Assembly (NCBI GenBank): GCA_963761905.1
Contig: CAVXIQ010000008.1
Coordinates: 124,001-188,000, forward strand
Source: Gaiellasilicea sp963761905
GTDB lineage: Bacteria; Actinomycetota; Thermoleophilia; Gaiellales; Gaiellaceae
Direction: 5' to 3'
Length of the DNA: 64,000 bases
The notes under the pieces are model-generated. The model saw nothing but the letters and a program-made list of their open reading frames with translations. It made no database searches and was not told the origin of the DNA. Below are positions 1 through 10,832 of this stretch, in pieces (the first letter of the stretch is position 1; each line of letters opens with the position of its first letter). The position numbers were made by a program, and so were the translations under genes.

Positions 1-16
1 CGCATGATGCCGCACG

Positions 17-199
17 TCACGCTCGGCGGTCGATGGCTTGGCGGCGGACGTCGGCGAGGTGGGCGAGCCAGAGGCGCTCGCGAATCTCCCGCTCGCCGAG
101 GTCGAGCTGCCGCAGGAAGCCGCGGCGTTGCACGTTGCGCACGGCTTCCTGCGGCACTCCCAGCCGCTCGGCGATCTCCTTCGCGTCCACAGCTCTCAC
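17..199 (-). CDS. small helix-turn-helix-like protein
   Basis: 60-residue protein. I chose the GTG start at 199 because it overlaps the TGA of the upstream gene in a 4-nt GTGA junction, the usual coupling in this genome. Residues 5-25 (AKEIAERLGVPQEAVRNVQR) read like a helix-turn-helix: an AxxIAxxLGV first helix and turn, followed by a candidate recognition helix. The rest is charged and helical. A DNA-binding role is inferred from this motif only; no family is recognised. It is probably co-expressed with the gene at 196-381. Confidence 0.55.
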   Translation of the reverse strand: MRAVDAKEIAERLGVPQEAVRNVQRRGFLRQLDLGEREIRERLWLAHLADVRRQAIDRRA

Positions 200-381
200 G
201 AAGCGTGATTCGCGGGACGAAGGTGCGTCCGCAGCCACTCGAGCCTGAAGCGACGGTGCTGGCGCCGGCTCTCGACCACGTCCTGCCGGGCGGCCGGGTT
301 CACCCACTCCCAGTCCTGCTTGAGCTCCGCATGACGCTCGTTGGCGAGCTGGCGGCTGATGTCGGTATCGCGGTAGAGCAT
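196..381 (-). CDS. small hypothetical protein
   Basis: 61-residue, Arg-rich, strongly charged protein with no signal peptide or membrane segment. The ATG at 381 is preceded by a good Shine-Dalgarno (AAAGGAGA about 6 nt upstream), which supports it as a real gene. It is the first gene of a two-gene operon whose second gene starts inside its stop codon. I do not recognise the family. The run of basic residues near the C terminus would allow nucleic-acid or protein binding, but nothing shows that directly. Confidence 0.5.
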   Translation of the reverse strand: MLYRDTDISRQLANERHAELKQDWEWVNPAARQDVVESRRQHRRFRLEWLRTHLRPANHAS

Positions 382-419
382 GTCGTTCTCCTTTCGCTGA
401 TTGAGTGACTTGGCGGCGA

Positions 420-452
420 GCCCGACGGGCGTTCGCGCCCCGCCCGTCGGGC
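420..452 (-). terminator. hairpin, candidate terminator
   Basis: Perfect 11-bp inverted repeat GCCCGACGGGC / GCCCGTCGGGC with an 11-nt loop, just after the end of the exported peptide gene at 458-721 on the minus strand. There is no T-run, as is common for actinobacterial terminators. Function is inferred from position and stem strength. Confidence 0.55.
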
Positions 453-457
453 GACGT

Positions 458-721
458 TCACGGCCAGCTCAGTTGTCGATGAACCGGCCGGCCCCAGCGA
501 CCCTCGCGTAGGAGCCGTAACGAGAGTCGGACCCGATCACGAGCGGCGCGGAACGCGGCCGTCGGGCGAGCGATGACCCCACTGGGGCTGTAGCCGCGCT
601 CGATCAGGTCGCTTCCGTCCGGCACGTGCTTCGCAGCCGCGCTCGGGAGGAGCGTCGCCGCGAGCACGATCGCTCCGGCGGTGATGGCGATTCGATTCGA
701 GATCTGGTGCGGGTCGAGCAT
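458..721 (-). CDS. small exported protein (possible frameshift)
   Basis: 87 residues as read. The ATG at 721 follows a perfect AGGAGG Shine-Dalgarno. Residues 9-29 form a hydrophobic signal segment ending in a PSAAA cleavage-like site, so export is likely. The first part of the mature chain (VPDGSDLIERGYSP) looks natural, but the C-terminal 30 residues become Arg-rich. Reading one frame over from about position 550 gives a more plausible tail ending GRFIDN, with a stop at 469-471. The span from the ATG to that stop is 253 nt (3n+1), so one extra base is likely. No family recognised. Confidence 0.55.
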   Translation of the reverse strand: MLDPHQISNRIAITAGAIVLAATLLPSAAAKHVPDGSDLIERGYSPSGVIARPTAAFRAARDRVRLSLRLLREGRWGRPVHRQLSWP

Positions 722-848
722 GCGATCCCTCCTTCGGTTGGTGGTGTCGCAGCCAGGATCCGTGCCGCCTGTTGAGCTCTTGTGGAACGCCGGTGGAGAA
801 GCGATTGAGGCGGTGCTACCGTCGTCGCTCCCTCCTGGAAGGCAGCGA

Positions 849-3580
849 ATGGAGTTCCGGATCCTCGGCCCGCTCGAGGTTCTCGACGGGGAGCAGCCGG
901 TGCCGCTCAAGGGCGCCAAGCCGCGCGCGCTCCTCGCAGTCCTGCTGCTCCACGCGAACGAGGTCGTCTCGAACGCGCGCCTCGTGGACGAGCTCTGGGG
1001 CGAGCGGCCGCCGGCCACGGCCGAGCGGCTCGTCCAGGGCTACGTCCACGCGCTCCGAAAAGAGCTCGGCGCCGACGCGCTCGTGACGCAGGCGCCTGGT
1101 TATCGCCTGCGCGTCGAGCCGGGCGCGCTCGATCTGCTCGAGTTCCAGCGTCTCGTCGCCGAGGCGCGAGCCGCGACGCCCGGGGAGGCGGCTGAGCTAC
1201 GAGGGCAAGCGCTGTCGCTCTGGCACGGCCCGCCACTCGCGGACATCGGCTTCGAAGGACCGGCTCGCCACGAGAGCGCCCGCCTCAGCGAGCTGCGGCT
1301 CGAAACCCAGATCGAGCGGATCGAGGCGGAGCTCGACTTAGGCCGCCACGCCGCCTTGATCGGCGAGCTGGAGTCGCTCGTCGCGGCGCACCCCTACCAG
1401 GAGCGGCTCCACGCCCAGCTCATCCTCGCGCTCTATCGCTCCGGTCGACAGGCGGAGGCGCTCGAGGCCTACCAGTCTGTGCGCCGGGTGTTGAGTGAGG
1501 AGCTCGGTCTCCAGCCGGGTCAGGCGCTCCGGGAGCTCGAGGCCGCGATCCTCCGCCAAGACGAGACGCTCATGCTCGACGGCCGCCCGCGCGGCCGTCG
1601 CCCGCGCCGACCCCGGTCGTGTCCGCGCCGACGCCGTCGGAGCGGCATCCGAGGACGAGCTTCGCCCGGTCACCGTGCTCTTCGCGGACATCGTCGGCTC
1701 GACGAAGCTCGGCGAGCGGCTCGCGCCGGATGAGGTGAAGGCGCTCGTCGGCGAGTGCGTGACCCAGATGAGCCAGGCCGTCGAGGAGTACGGCGGCACA
1801 CGTCCAGGCGGTACGCAGGCGACGGGATCTGCGCGTACTTCGGCGTCCCGCACGTCCGCGAGGACGATCCGGAACGGGCTGCGCGCACGGCTCTGCGGAT
1901 CCAGGAGGTGGTCGGCGAGTACGCCCGCGACATCGCCGAGGCCTGGGGAATCCCGGACTTCGCCGTCCGAGTCGGGATCAACACGGGCCGGGCCGGGGTT
2001 GGTCTCGTGGGCGCGGCGAATCCGCAGACAGTCGCTCTCGGCGACGCGACGAACATCGCCGCCCGACTCCAGTCGGCAGCGGTGCCCGGCGCGATCGCCG
2101 TCGGCGCCGAGACGGCCCGCCGCCTCGCACACCGCTTCGAGTTCGAGCCGCTCGGCGAGATCACGGTCAAGGGCCGCGCCGAGCCGGTCGCGGCGTCCCG
2201 GCTCGTCGCGCCGCGGACGAGCGCTCGCGCCGCCACGCTGCGTCCCCTCGTCGGCCGCGAGCACGAGGTCGAAAAGCTGCGGAGCCTCGTGGCCGAGCTC
2301 GAGGCTGGCCGCGGCCAGGCCCTCCTGCTCGTCGGTGAGCCCGGGATCGGTAAGACGCGGCTCCTGGCACGAGCTGCGCTCGCTCCTCCCCGACGGGACG
2401 ACCTGGCTCGAGGGTCATTGCCTCTCCTACGGCGGCCTGGCCTCGTGGCCGTTCATCGAGGCATTGCGGCGCTGGCTCGGCGTCGAGATCGGCGACGCGG
2501 AGGTCGTCGTCCGAACCCGCGCGCGCGCCCGGCTGGCGCCGCTCTTCGGCGGCGATTCCGCGCATGTGCCGGCCGGGTTGGGACGGCTCCTGAGGGTCGA
2601 GCTCGGCACGGATACCGACGCCGCACCGGAGGAGACTCGCGAGCGGCTATGTCGCTTGGGTCGAGGCGCTGACCGAGCAGCGGCCGGTCGTCCTCGCGAT
2701 CGACGACCTGCACTGGGCCCACGCCTCCTCGCGCGAGCTGGCCGAGGACCTGCTCGCCCTCACCGAGCGCGCGCCGCTGCTGCTCGTCGCGACGATGCGG
2801 CGGGATCCGGCCTCGGAGGGCTGGCGCTTCCGGACTCGCGTCCTCACCGAGTTCTCGCATCGAGCGACCGAACTCGCGCTCGAGCCGCTCTCGCCGACGG
2901 AGGCCGCGGAGCTGCTCGGCCGGCTCCTGCCGGGCGCCTTCGACGACGACGACGCGCGAGGAGATCGTCGACGCGGGCGGAGGGCAATCCGCTCTACCTC
3001 GAGGAGCTGCTGCGCGCTCTCGTCGAGGGCGGCGGCCTGGAGCAGCGCCACCGCACGTGGACGACCGCGCTGAAGCCGTCCCTGATCCTGCCGCCAGCGC
3101 TCGAGAACCTGCTCGTCGCCCGGATCGATCGGCTGCCCGCCGGCCCGCGGCGGCTCGCGCAGGTGGCGGCGGTGATCGGCCGCGAGTTTCCCGTCGCCGT
3201 GCTCGAGCACGTCGCGAGGCGAGAGCACGAGCGACGATCTCGCCGTGCTCCTGCGCGCGGAGATCGTCCGCGAGGTCCGCCGCTACCCGGAGCTCCGCTG
3301 CGCGCTTCCGGCACGGGTTGCTCCAGGACGCGGCCCTGACGACGCTGACGCCGTCGACTCGACGCGACCTCTACGCGCGCGTCGCCGCCGCCTTCGAGGA
3401 GCTCTACGCCGGCTCGCTCGACGACCACCTCGAGCGGCTCGCGCACTACCACGCGCAGGCTGGCGCCACTCGCGCGGCCGTCGAGTACCTCGAGCGCGCG
3501 GCCGCACGGCGCGATCCGAGCTCGGCGCCGACGGCCGTGCAGCGGAGTTGCGCGAGCGCGCGGCCAAGCTCGGGCACTGA
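849..3580 (+). pseudogene. SARP (BTAD)-adenylate cyclase-AAA ATPase regulator, frameshifted
   Basis: Starts at ATG 849 behind GGAAGG. Parts in order: an OmpR-type winged helix (MEFRILGPLEVLDGEQ onward, residues 1-95), a BTAD helical domain to about residue 250, a class III cyclase domain (VTVLFADIVGSTK near 1670, YAGDGICAYFG near 1812), and an AAA ATPase with Walker A GEPGIGKTRLL (near 2335) and Walker B VVLAIDDLHWA (near 2690). It ends KLGH-stop at 3580. Expected role: transcriptional regulator combining nucleotide cyclase and STAND-like ATPase modules. As sequenced it is broken at about eight places, where each domain simply resumes in another frame; most breaks are explained by single inserted bases. 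Its N terminus closely resembles that of the SARP-SIR2 protein at 11948. Confidence 0.75.
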
Positions 3581-3592
3581 CCGGCGAGCGGG

Positions 3593-5243
3593 CTACTTCT
3601 TCTTGCAGGCGGCCGCGAGGTCGACGCCGTAGACCGGGTGGTAGAGGAAGCAGCCGAAGCTCGGCGAGACGAACGTCGCGGTCGCATTGTGGATGATCGG
3701 CGCCCAGGGCGGGTCGTTGCGCATCAGGTCGGCATCGAGGTCGGCCCAGGCCTTGCGGCGGGCTGGCGCCGCGGCAAGCGACTCGCCGCCTCGATCCTGG
3801 CGGTCACCCACGGGTCGCACGAAGTAGGAGAAGTTCGTATTGCCTGTCGCGCGCAAGTTGGGATCCAGGAGCGGCTCGAAGAACGCGGCGCGTCGGCCCA
3901 GTCGGCGTGCCCAGTTGTTGTAGGCGATGTCGAACGGCTCACCTCGGGTACCGATCTTTTCGTACTTGGTGTCGAAGTCGTAGTACTTGATGTCGAGCTC
4001 GATCCCGATCTGCTTCAGGTTGAACTGGAGCGCCTCCGCGATCGCGATCCCGAAGCTGGTCGTTGTCGCGCGTAGAAGACGAGCGTCTGCGGCTTGTTCT
4101 TCGCCCGGGCGTAGCCACTTGCGCGCCGTCGCCAGGTCGGCGCCACCGAGCGGGTAGATGCTCGTCGTCCCGGCCGAGCGCCGGCGGCAGCATCTGGTCG
4201 GTGCGCTATGCCTGCGAGGTAGCGGGTATACGCGCGGCGAGCTCCGGCCGGTCGATCGCGTAGTTGATCGCCTTCTTCAACGCGATCTGGCCCGGCCCCT
4301 TGAACGCGGGCCGGTCGTGGTTGAAGACGAGATAGCGGCGTCGCGAGAGCTGGGTCGACGGAAGAACTGCCCGCCCGGCCGGTTGATCCCGTACTGCTCG
4401 GCGAGCCGCCGCGGGATCGTCGTATTCGGAACATCGGCGCGAGGCAGAGGTCGAGCTGGTCCTGCTCGACCTTGCGAGCAGGCAGCCTGCGGCGGTCTCG
4501 CCGATCGTCAAGACCATCTGGTCGACGTTCGCCGGCCGGCCGCCCCGGTAGAACGGATTCCGCTTCAGGACGATGCGCCGGTTCACGATCCGCTCGGCCA
4601 CGTAGTACGGGCCAGAACCGGCCGGATTGTCGATCCCCTCCGGGACGATCGGCGTGTTCGGCAGGATCGGGCAGAAGAAGGGCATCGTCAGCCGGGCGGT
4701 GAAGTCGCCGACCGGCCTGGTCAGCCTGATCTGCAGCCGGTACGCGGCCGAGAACGCGGACGCCCGAGATCGTCTTCGCCTTCCCCTCCATCACCGCGAC
4801 GGCTCCGACGATCTCACGCATGTAGCCCTTGGCCGGCGACTCGAGCCGCGGGTTCGCATCCCGGTTGAACGCAGCCGCGAAGCTGCGCGCCGTCACCGCC
4901 GCACCCGTGTGGAAGCGGAAGGTGCGCTTCAGCTCGAAGTCGTACGTCCGCCCGTCCCTCGAGACCGTCGACGTCTTGACCACCTCCGGGACCAGGCGCG
5001 TTCCCGCGGCGCCCGACGCGTCCGGATAGTTGAACAACTTCGCACAGGTCGCAAATTCGAGTCGCAACTCGTGTACGAGAGCGCCGGATCGACGTAGTCG
5101 ACATCGTCCAGCCGAGCCGAGCCGCAGCGTCCCGCCCTTGCGGTGCCTTCGGCGCTCCCCGCCGACCATGCGACGCCCGCGGCAACGAGCAGAGCCGCCC
5201 CCACAGCCAGCATCCCCGCCGAGAACCAGAGCCGTCCGACCAC
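3593..5243 (-). pseudogene. ABC transporter family-5 substrate-binding protein, frameshifted
   Basis: GTG start at 5243 with AGGAGG upstream. N-terminal signal segment (FSAGMLAVGAALLVAAGVAW), then family-5 (peptide/nickel/oligopeptide) binding-protein sequence: DVDYVDPALSY near 5100, FHTGAAVTARSFAAAFNRD near 4880, GSGPYYVAERIVNRRIVLKR near 4600, and a C terminus ending AACKKK. Such proteins capture solutes outside the membrane and deliver them to an ABC permease, but no permease or ATPase gene is adjacent, so the substrate is unknown. The reading frame shifts roughly ten times while the family sequence continues to the end, so this is either a pseudogene or an error-rich stretch. Overall length is 3n+1. 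Confidence 0.7.
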
Positions 5244-5300
5244 TGGACCTCCTCTCCCGGAGGATGCTAGTGGCAGGAGCTACAAATAGATAGGCCGAGC

Positions 5301-7200
5301 TCATTTCAGCGGCTCCCCGGGACTCGTCCAGATCTTGCCGTAGGCGGCGACGATCCCGCCGGGCGTCGAGCCGAGCTCGATCGTCTTCTCGATCGACTCC
5401 GTCTTGGGATCGAAGCGCACGACAGACTCGCCCGCGCTTACTCGCTACCCAGACGTCGCCGTCGCCGGCGACGGCGATCGCGCTCGGCTCGGCTGCGAGC
5501 GGATACGAGGTCGAGCAAGGACGCCCTCACGCGTGAGGCGCCAAAGCCTCGGCTGCGAGCTTCCCGCGAACCAGATGGCGGTGGGGCCGACCGCGATCGA
5601 CGTCGTCTGGGAGCCGGAGACGTTCGGCACGGGCGCGGTCTTGAGCTCCGCGCCGGTGATCGGGATCGAGCCTCGTCACGCCCGTCCGGCCGCCGAGCCA
5701 GACCGACCCGGCGCCGACGGCGAGCGAAACACCCTCGTGACCGTCGGTGAGAGAGGCTATCCGGACTCCAGTCTCGGGATCGATTCGCGTCACCTCCCCC
5801 GCGCCCCGCTCGAACGCCCAGACGGCGCCCTCGCCGATCGCCAGCAACGACTTTCTCGCCCGTCGACGGAGAGCGAGCCGTACAGCGTCCGCCTTGTGGA
5901 GCACGAATCCTGTCCCGCAGGTCGCTGAGCTCCGGACCGAGCTCGAGCACGACGAGCGATCGCGCCCTGGTTGACGGCGACCCAGACGGACCCCTCGCCG
6001 ACCGCTAGCCCTACGGGGATCCCGCCGCTGCCCGGAATCCCACGCGACGGCCGGCGAATCATCGTCGCGGGGTCGATGCTCGTCAGGGTGCTTCCCTTCG
6101 GATCGACGATCCAGATCGAGCCCTCGCCTGCGGCGATCAGCGACGAGGTGAAGCCGATCGGGATGTCTTCGACGAGCTTGTTGGTGGTCGGGTCGATGAC
6201 GCCGACCGACGTCGGCCCGATCGCGGTGATCCCTTCGGGTTCCCGCAGCGAGAGGGCCAGAGCCACCGCTGCTGCGACGAGCACGGCCGCCCCGGCGGCG
6301 AGGAGCAGCCGCAGGCGTCCACGACGCCGGCGGCGCGGGGGAGCCGACGCCGTCGACTCTGCGAATCCGAGAGCTGCTCGGGCGTCGGCGATGAGCTCGC
6401 CGCAGGTCTGCTGGCGCTCGGCCGGGGCCTTCGCGAGCGCCCGGGCGAGCACCCCGTCGATCTCACCGCCGAGCTCGGTGGGAAGCGAGCGCGGCGGCTC
6501 GTTCACGTGCGCCCAGAGCGTCGCCACATCGCTCTCCCGCGCAAACGGCTGCATCCCTGCGAGGCACTCGAAGAGCACGCAACCGAGCGCGTAGACATCC
6601 GCCCGCGCATCGACCGCCTCGCCCCGGATCTGCTCCGGCGAGACATAGGCAATCGTCCCCACCAGCTCGCCCGTGCCCGTCAGACCCGAGATCGAGGCGG
6701 TCTGCTTGGTCAGGCCGAAGTCGGACAGGTAGCAGTGCTCCCGGCCCGCCCGCTCCGCAATCAGGATGTTCCCCGGCTTCACATCCCGGTGGATCAAGCC
6801 GAGCTCGTGCGCCGCATCGAGCGCATCCGCGACCTGCTCCAGGAGCCCAAGCGTCCGCCTCGGCTCCAGCGGCCCCTCCCGGGCAAGCAGCTGGCGCAGG
6901 TCGTAGCCCTGCACGTAGCGCATGGCCAGATAGAGCTGGCCCGCAGCCTCCCCGGCCGCATAGATCGGGACGATGTGCGGATGATCGAGCGACGCTGCCA
7001 ACTGCGACTCGCGTAAGAACCGCTCGCGAAACCGCTCGTTCTCGGCCAGCTCCGGCGCCAACAGCTTCAAGCGCCACCTTCCGACCGAGCCGCAGATCCT
7101 CCGCCCGGTAGACCGCTCCCATCCCGCCACGGCCGAGCAGCTCCTCCAGCTTGAAGCCGGCGATCTCACTCCCCCGACGCGGATCCGAACCGACCGACAT
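5301..7200 (-). pseudogene. Ser/Thr protein kinase with C-terminal beta-propeller sensor, frameshifted
   Basis: ATG at 7200 with GAGGAG upstream. Kinase domain: glycine loop GRGGMGAVY, HRDVKPGN catalytic loop, SDFGLT metal-binding loop and APE-equivalent VSPEQIRGE. A single transmembrane helix (about 6320-6250) follows. The extracytoplasmic part is made of repeats of the type SVWVAVNQG / SVWLGGRTG / IWFAGSS, as in NHL or virginiamycin B lyase-like propellers, and ends PGEPLK-stop at 5301. It resembles a PknD-type receptor kinase that senses an external ligand and phosphorylates cytoplasmic targets. Breaks occur near 7075 and at several points between 5530 and 5980. It is divergent from another kinase only 33 bp away. 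Confidence 0.75.
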
Positions 7201-7233
7201 GAAGCAGCTCCTCTCTCAGGACAGAATACGACC

Positions 7234-8032
7234 GTGACCCTGGAGCGGCGACTCGGCGAGTACGAGCTCGAGGTAGAGCTCGGGCGCGGCGCGATGGGGA
7301 CGGTCTACCGAGCTCGGTCCGCAGACGGCGAGCTCGTGGCGCTCAAGGTGCTGGATCCGGCGCTCGGCGCCGACGATGCGTACCGGGCGCGGTTCGCCCG
7401 GGAGGCTCGTGTCGCGCACGAGGTTCGCGACCGGCATCTCGTCCGGATCCTCGAAGTGGGCGACGCGGACGGCCGCCCCTATCTCGTGCTCGAATACGTC
7501 TCGGGCGGTGCGCTGAGCGATCGCCTGCGGCGCGGTGCGCTCGCCCTCGACGAGTCGCTGCGTCTAGTCGGCCAGGTCGCAGCCGGACTCGACGCGCTCC
7601 ATCGGCACGGGCTCGTGCACAGGGACGTCAAGCCGTCCAACATCATGCTCCGCGAGGACGGCTCCGCCGCGCTGACCGATTTCGGCGTCGCCAAGGGAGC
7701 CGCCTACACCGTCCTGACGAGACCGGGCCAGGTGCTCGGCACGCTCGACTACCTGGCGCCCGAGCTCGTCCGCGGCGGCGAGGCAACACCGGCGAGCGAC
7801 ATCTACGCCTTGGGTTGCGTCGCGTTCGAATGCCTCGCCGGAGCGCCGCCCGTTCGCCGACCGGAGCCTGTTCGGCGTCGGGACCGCTCACCTCGAGGAG
7901 GAACCGCCGCAGCCGCCGGCGCCGATCGCGGTCTCGACGGCGCTGCTCCTGGCGCTCGAGAAGGATCCGGCCGCCCGACCGCCGACCGCCACGATGTACG
8001 CCCACCTCCTCCGCGCAGCCCGACCTCGGTGA
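7234..8032 (+). CDS. Ser/Thr protein kinase, catalytic domain only (one frameshift)
   Basis: GTG start at 7234. About 265 residues covering little more than a kinase domain: GRGAMGTVY glycine loop, VALKVL lysine, HRDVKPSN catalytic loop, TDFGVAK metal loop, LAPELVRGG activation-segment end and SDIYALGCVAFE helix F. There is no transmembrane helix or sensor domain, so it should be cytosolic. The frame breaks near 7850 (after GAPP) and resumes as FADRSLFGVG through to AARPR-stop at 8032; the span is 3n+1, consistent with one extra base. It is divergent from the receptor-like kinase at 5301-7200, so the two may share a control region. Confidence 0.8.
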
Positions 8033-8063
8033 CTCGCACCGATTCCGCGCGCTGTCGCACCGC

Positions 8064-8078
8064 ACTGCTTTAGGCAGT
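8064..8078 (+). terminator. weak hairpin after kinase gene
   Basis: ACTGC-TTTAG-GCAGT, a 5-bp stem with a TTTT shortly downstream (8083-8086), between the kinase stop and the next gene. It could terminate the kinase transcript; the stem is short. Confidence 0.3.
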
Positions 8079-8116
8079 CCGCTTTTGCCCCGCCACAGCG
8101 GGATACTCTCGAGCGT

Positions 8117-8858
8117 GTGATCGACTGGGCGCTCGAGCTGGCCGAGAATCCGAATACGTACGTGCCGCTCCGCGTTGGGGACGAGCGGATCGCCACCGAT
8201 CGCTACGTCTTGTGGCTGGGGAGCGGAGACCATCCGGCGTGGAATGTCGCCCAGCGCTTCCGATTCCGCGCCGAGGAGATCGACGAGGTGCGGGACGAGA
8301 TTCACGGGCACGTTCGGGCGAGGGGAAGAACCGCGTGCAGTTGGGAGGTCGGCTCGTCGGCGTTGCCCGTCGATTTGGTCGACCGACTGCTGCGAACGTG
8401 GGCTCGTCGAGGACGACGAGCCGCTGAGGGTCGGGATGGCACTGGAATTGCCGCCGTCGGGGATCTCCGAGGTCGAGGTGCGCCGAGCGCTAACGGACGG
8501 CGACCGCCGTAGCGCAGCCAGAATCGCCTCCGCGGTGTGGGGCGGGTCGAACGTCGAGCCGCCACCGCCGGATCCTGAAATCGTCACCTACCTGGCTTAT
8601 CTCGACGGCGTGCCCGTCGGGCAGGCGACCGGTTCCTTCAGCGAACACGGTGTCACGTTCTTCGGTGCCGCGGTGATCCCCGCGGCCCGTGGCCGCGGCG
8701 CCTACCGGGCTCTCGTGCACGCGCGTTGGCGGGATGCAGTCGCGCGCGGGACGCCGCTCGCCGTGACCGACGCCGGCAGCCAGTCGCGTCCAATCCTCGC
8801 TCGCATGGGCTTCCGTGAGCGCTGCACGATCCGTGCGCTCATCGACCGTTTCGGATAG
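8117..8858 (+). CDS. GNAT family N-acetyltransferase (one frameshift)
   Basis: GTG start at 8117 (8115 is also possible); a TACTCT hexamer at 8104-8109 lies 7 nt upstream, as in other leaderless-looking starts here. The N-terminal half (about 95 residues) matches nothing I recognise. The C-terminal half has the GNAT core: a strand ending VGQATGSFSEHGVTFFGAAV, the acetyl-CoA loop IPAARGRGAYRALV, and the terminal strand NPILARMGF-like QSRPILARMGFRE. The frame breaks near 8400; the span is 3n+1, so one extra base. Acceptor substrate unknown. Confidence 0.7.
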
Positions 8859-8880
8859 CGCGACCTCGTCAGGCCCGAAC

Positions 8881-10758
8881 CTAGCTCTGAGCCAGCCTCC
8901 GCCACAGGTTCTCGAGCATCCGATCCACGGCCGGCAGGCGCCGGGCGGTGCCGCCGAAGTCGATCGCGCCGCCGGCGAAGACCTTCGCGCCCTGCGGCGT
9001 CTCGTAGTAGGTCATCTGTGCCGTCAGGCCAGGGCCGAACAGGTCGGGGATCTCGGCGAGGACGATCGTTCCGGGCGGCGTGAAAGGTGTCGTCTGGTCG
9101 ATCTCGATCCCGTAGCCGCCGAGCTCCTGGCCGAAGCTCGAGCCGTCGCCGAGCCCCGTCCCGTCGAAGAACCACTGCGCCGACCCGGCGGCGCGGACGA
9201 TGAACGGCCGCTGGATCCGCCCGTCGTCGTTCCCGCGGTACTGGACGCCGAGCACGGCGGATTCCGGACGGCCCTGGTCGCGCCAGAGCCGGGTTCGCCG
9301 GAGGACACGACCCACGCGCCGGATCTCCCAGAAGAAGTTGTTCGCGGAGAGGAACGCGAGGTTGCCGCCGAGGTCGCGGTAGTTCCGGATCAGGTCGAAC
9401 TCGTGCCGGGTCGCGTACTCGGTGTGGCCCGGGAAGATCACGAAGTCGTAGAGGCGGACCAGCTCCTCGGCGGTCCGGATCGACTCCAGATCGGTTTCGG
9501 TCAGGAGCTCGGGCTGCTTGCCCGTCTGGTCGAGCCAGCGGAGGAAGCCAACGTCGTATTTGCGCCACTGTGGCGGGACGCCGCGGCGGAGGTACGCGCG
9601 GCCGAGCGCGGCGGTGCTCTGAGCCCCCTTCGCGTACCAGGTGTCGCCCCAGCCGTTGCCGTCGGAGTCGCGGAAGTTGTACGCCTGCCACGTGTTCGTC
9701 GGCATCACGACGGCGACGCGGCTCGTCGCCCCGAGCACGGTCGGCCGGACGACGAACGGGGCGTAGCCGATCCGCCCGTCGTCGGCGGTCAGCTTGACGA
9801 AGTACACGCCCGTGGGCCAGGGGCCGACGGCGTAGTTGAGCGTCGCGCGCCGGTGGCGGGCGCTCCACGGGATCGTCACCGGTTGATTGACCGGCACACC
9901 GTTCATCAGGGTGTCGCTGTGGGTGAGGATGTCCTCCGGCCCCGCGCGGAACGTCTGCAGTGTCAGCGTGCTCGCGTCGGTCTCGATCGCGAGCCGCGCG
10001 GCGCTCGAGGCGACGTAGCTCTCGCCGGTGAAGCCCGCGTCGACGCCGAGCACGCGCACGACCGCGGACGTGAGGCGGCGGCCGGTTTGGGCGTTGTCGG
10101 CGCCGTACGTGCGCCTGTTGCCCGCGCCGTCCGTCGCCGTGATCCGGACGAGGTAGGTGCGCGCGCCGATCGTCTTCGCCGGATGCCACGTGAAGGTGTG
10201 GCGGCCCGGGCGCAGGTTCGCCGTCAGCTCGTAGATGGTCTGGGGAGAGCTGATCGTCCGCGTCACCTCGAAGCGGACGCGCGCTCGCTCGCTCAGCGTG
10301 AAGCGGATCCTGGCTGCGTCGCGAACCCGGTCGCCGTTCGGGGAGATCGTCGTCAGCCGCTCGTTGTCGCCCTGGAACGGCTCGCGGCTGCGATTGCGCG
10401 CGGCGAAATCCGTGACGCGCGGGGCAGTTCGGTCGATTCGGAGTGGCGACGAGGCAAGCCTGCGCGGGCCCGCGACAAGCCGGATCAGATAGCTGCCCTC
10501 CCGCACGCGCGCGCCGCGGAGCCGACCGTTCCAGCGCAGCGTCAGGAAGCGGCGACGCTGCGGCTCGACGATCCAGCCGAGCGGCCGGCCGGTCTCGCTC
10601 GCGAGCTCGACCCCGACCCGCTCCGGCTGCGCGAGCGCCGCCCGGATCCGCAGCCGCGCCTCGTCGGGCGAGAAGTCGCGTGGGACGACGCTGAGGTCGG
10701 CAGCGGAAGCGGTAGGCGCGCACGCAAGCGCGAGGACGACGAGGGCGAGGCGGCGCAT
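8881..10758 (-). CDS. exported N,N-dimethylformamidase beta-subunit-like protein
   Basis: Intact, 625 residues. Residues 1-19 are a signal peptide (MRRLALVVLALACAPTASA). Residues 20-330 are beta-rich with Ig/FlgD-like features (SPNGDRVRDAARIRFTLS, GRHTFTWHPAKT). From about residue 345 comes a DmfA2-like domain with VVMPTNTWQAYNFRDSDGNG, a region around FVIFPGHTEYATRHEFD, and a glutamine-amidotransferase-like fold end. Members of this family are annotated from the large subunit of N,N-dimethylformamidase, but most secreted homologs have no known substrate, so amidase activity is not claimed. It is downstream of and on the same strand as the M23-like gene, and the two may be co-transcribed. Confidence 0.75.
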   Translation of the reverse strand: MRRLALVVLALACAPTASAADLSVVPRDFSPDEARLRIRAALAQPERVGVELASETGRPLGWIVEPQRRRFLTLRWNGRLRGARVREGSYLIRLVAGPRRLASSPLRIDRTAPRVTDFAARNRSREPFQGDNERLTTISPNGDRVRDAARIRFTLSERARVRFEVTRTISSPQTIYELTANLRPGRHTFTWHPAKTIGARTYLVRITATDGAGNRRTYGADNAQTGRRLTSAVVRVLGVDAGFTGESYVASSAARLAIETDASTLTLQTFRAGPEDILTHSDTLMNGVPVNQPVTIPWSARHRRATLNYAVGPWPTGVYFVKLTADDGRIGYAPFVVRPTVLGATSRVAVVMPTNTWQAYNFRDSDGNGWGDTWYAKGAQSTAALGRAYLRRGVPPQWRKYDVGFLRWLDQTGKQPELLTETDLESIRTAEELVRLYDFVIFPGHTEYATRHEFDLIRNYRDLGGNLAFLSANNFFWEIRRVGRVLRRTRLWRDQGRPESAVLGVQYRGNDDGRIQRPFIVRAAGSAQWFFDGTGLGDGSSFGQELGGYGIEIDQTTPFTPPGTIVLAEIPDLFGPGLTAQMTYYETPQGAKVFAGGAIDFGGTARRLPAVDRMLENLWRRLAQS

Positions 10759-10832
10759 CGGCCGGGAATCCTAGTTGGGAGTCGTGACGGACTTGTGAGG
10801 TTCGTCTGGCCGCGCCTGGAGCTTGTTTTCGG

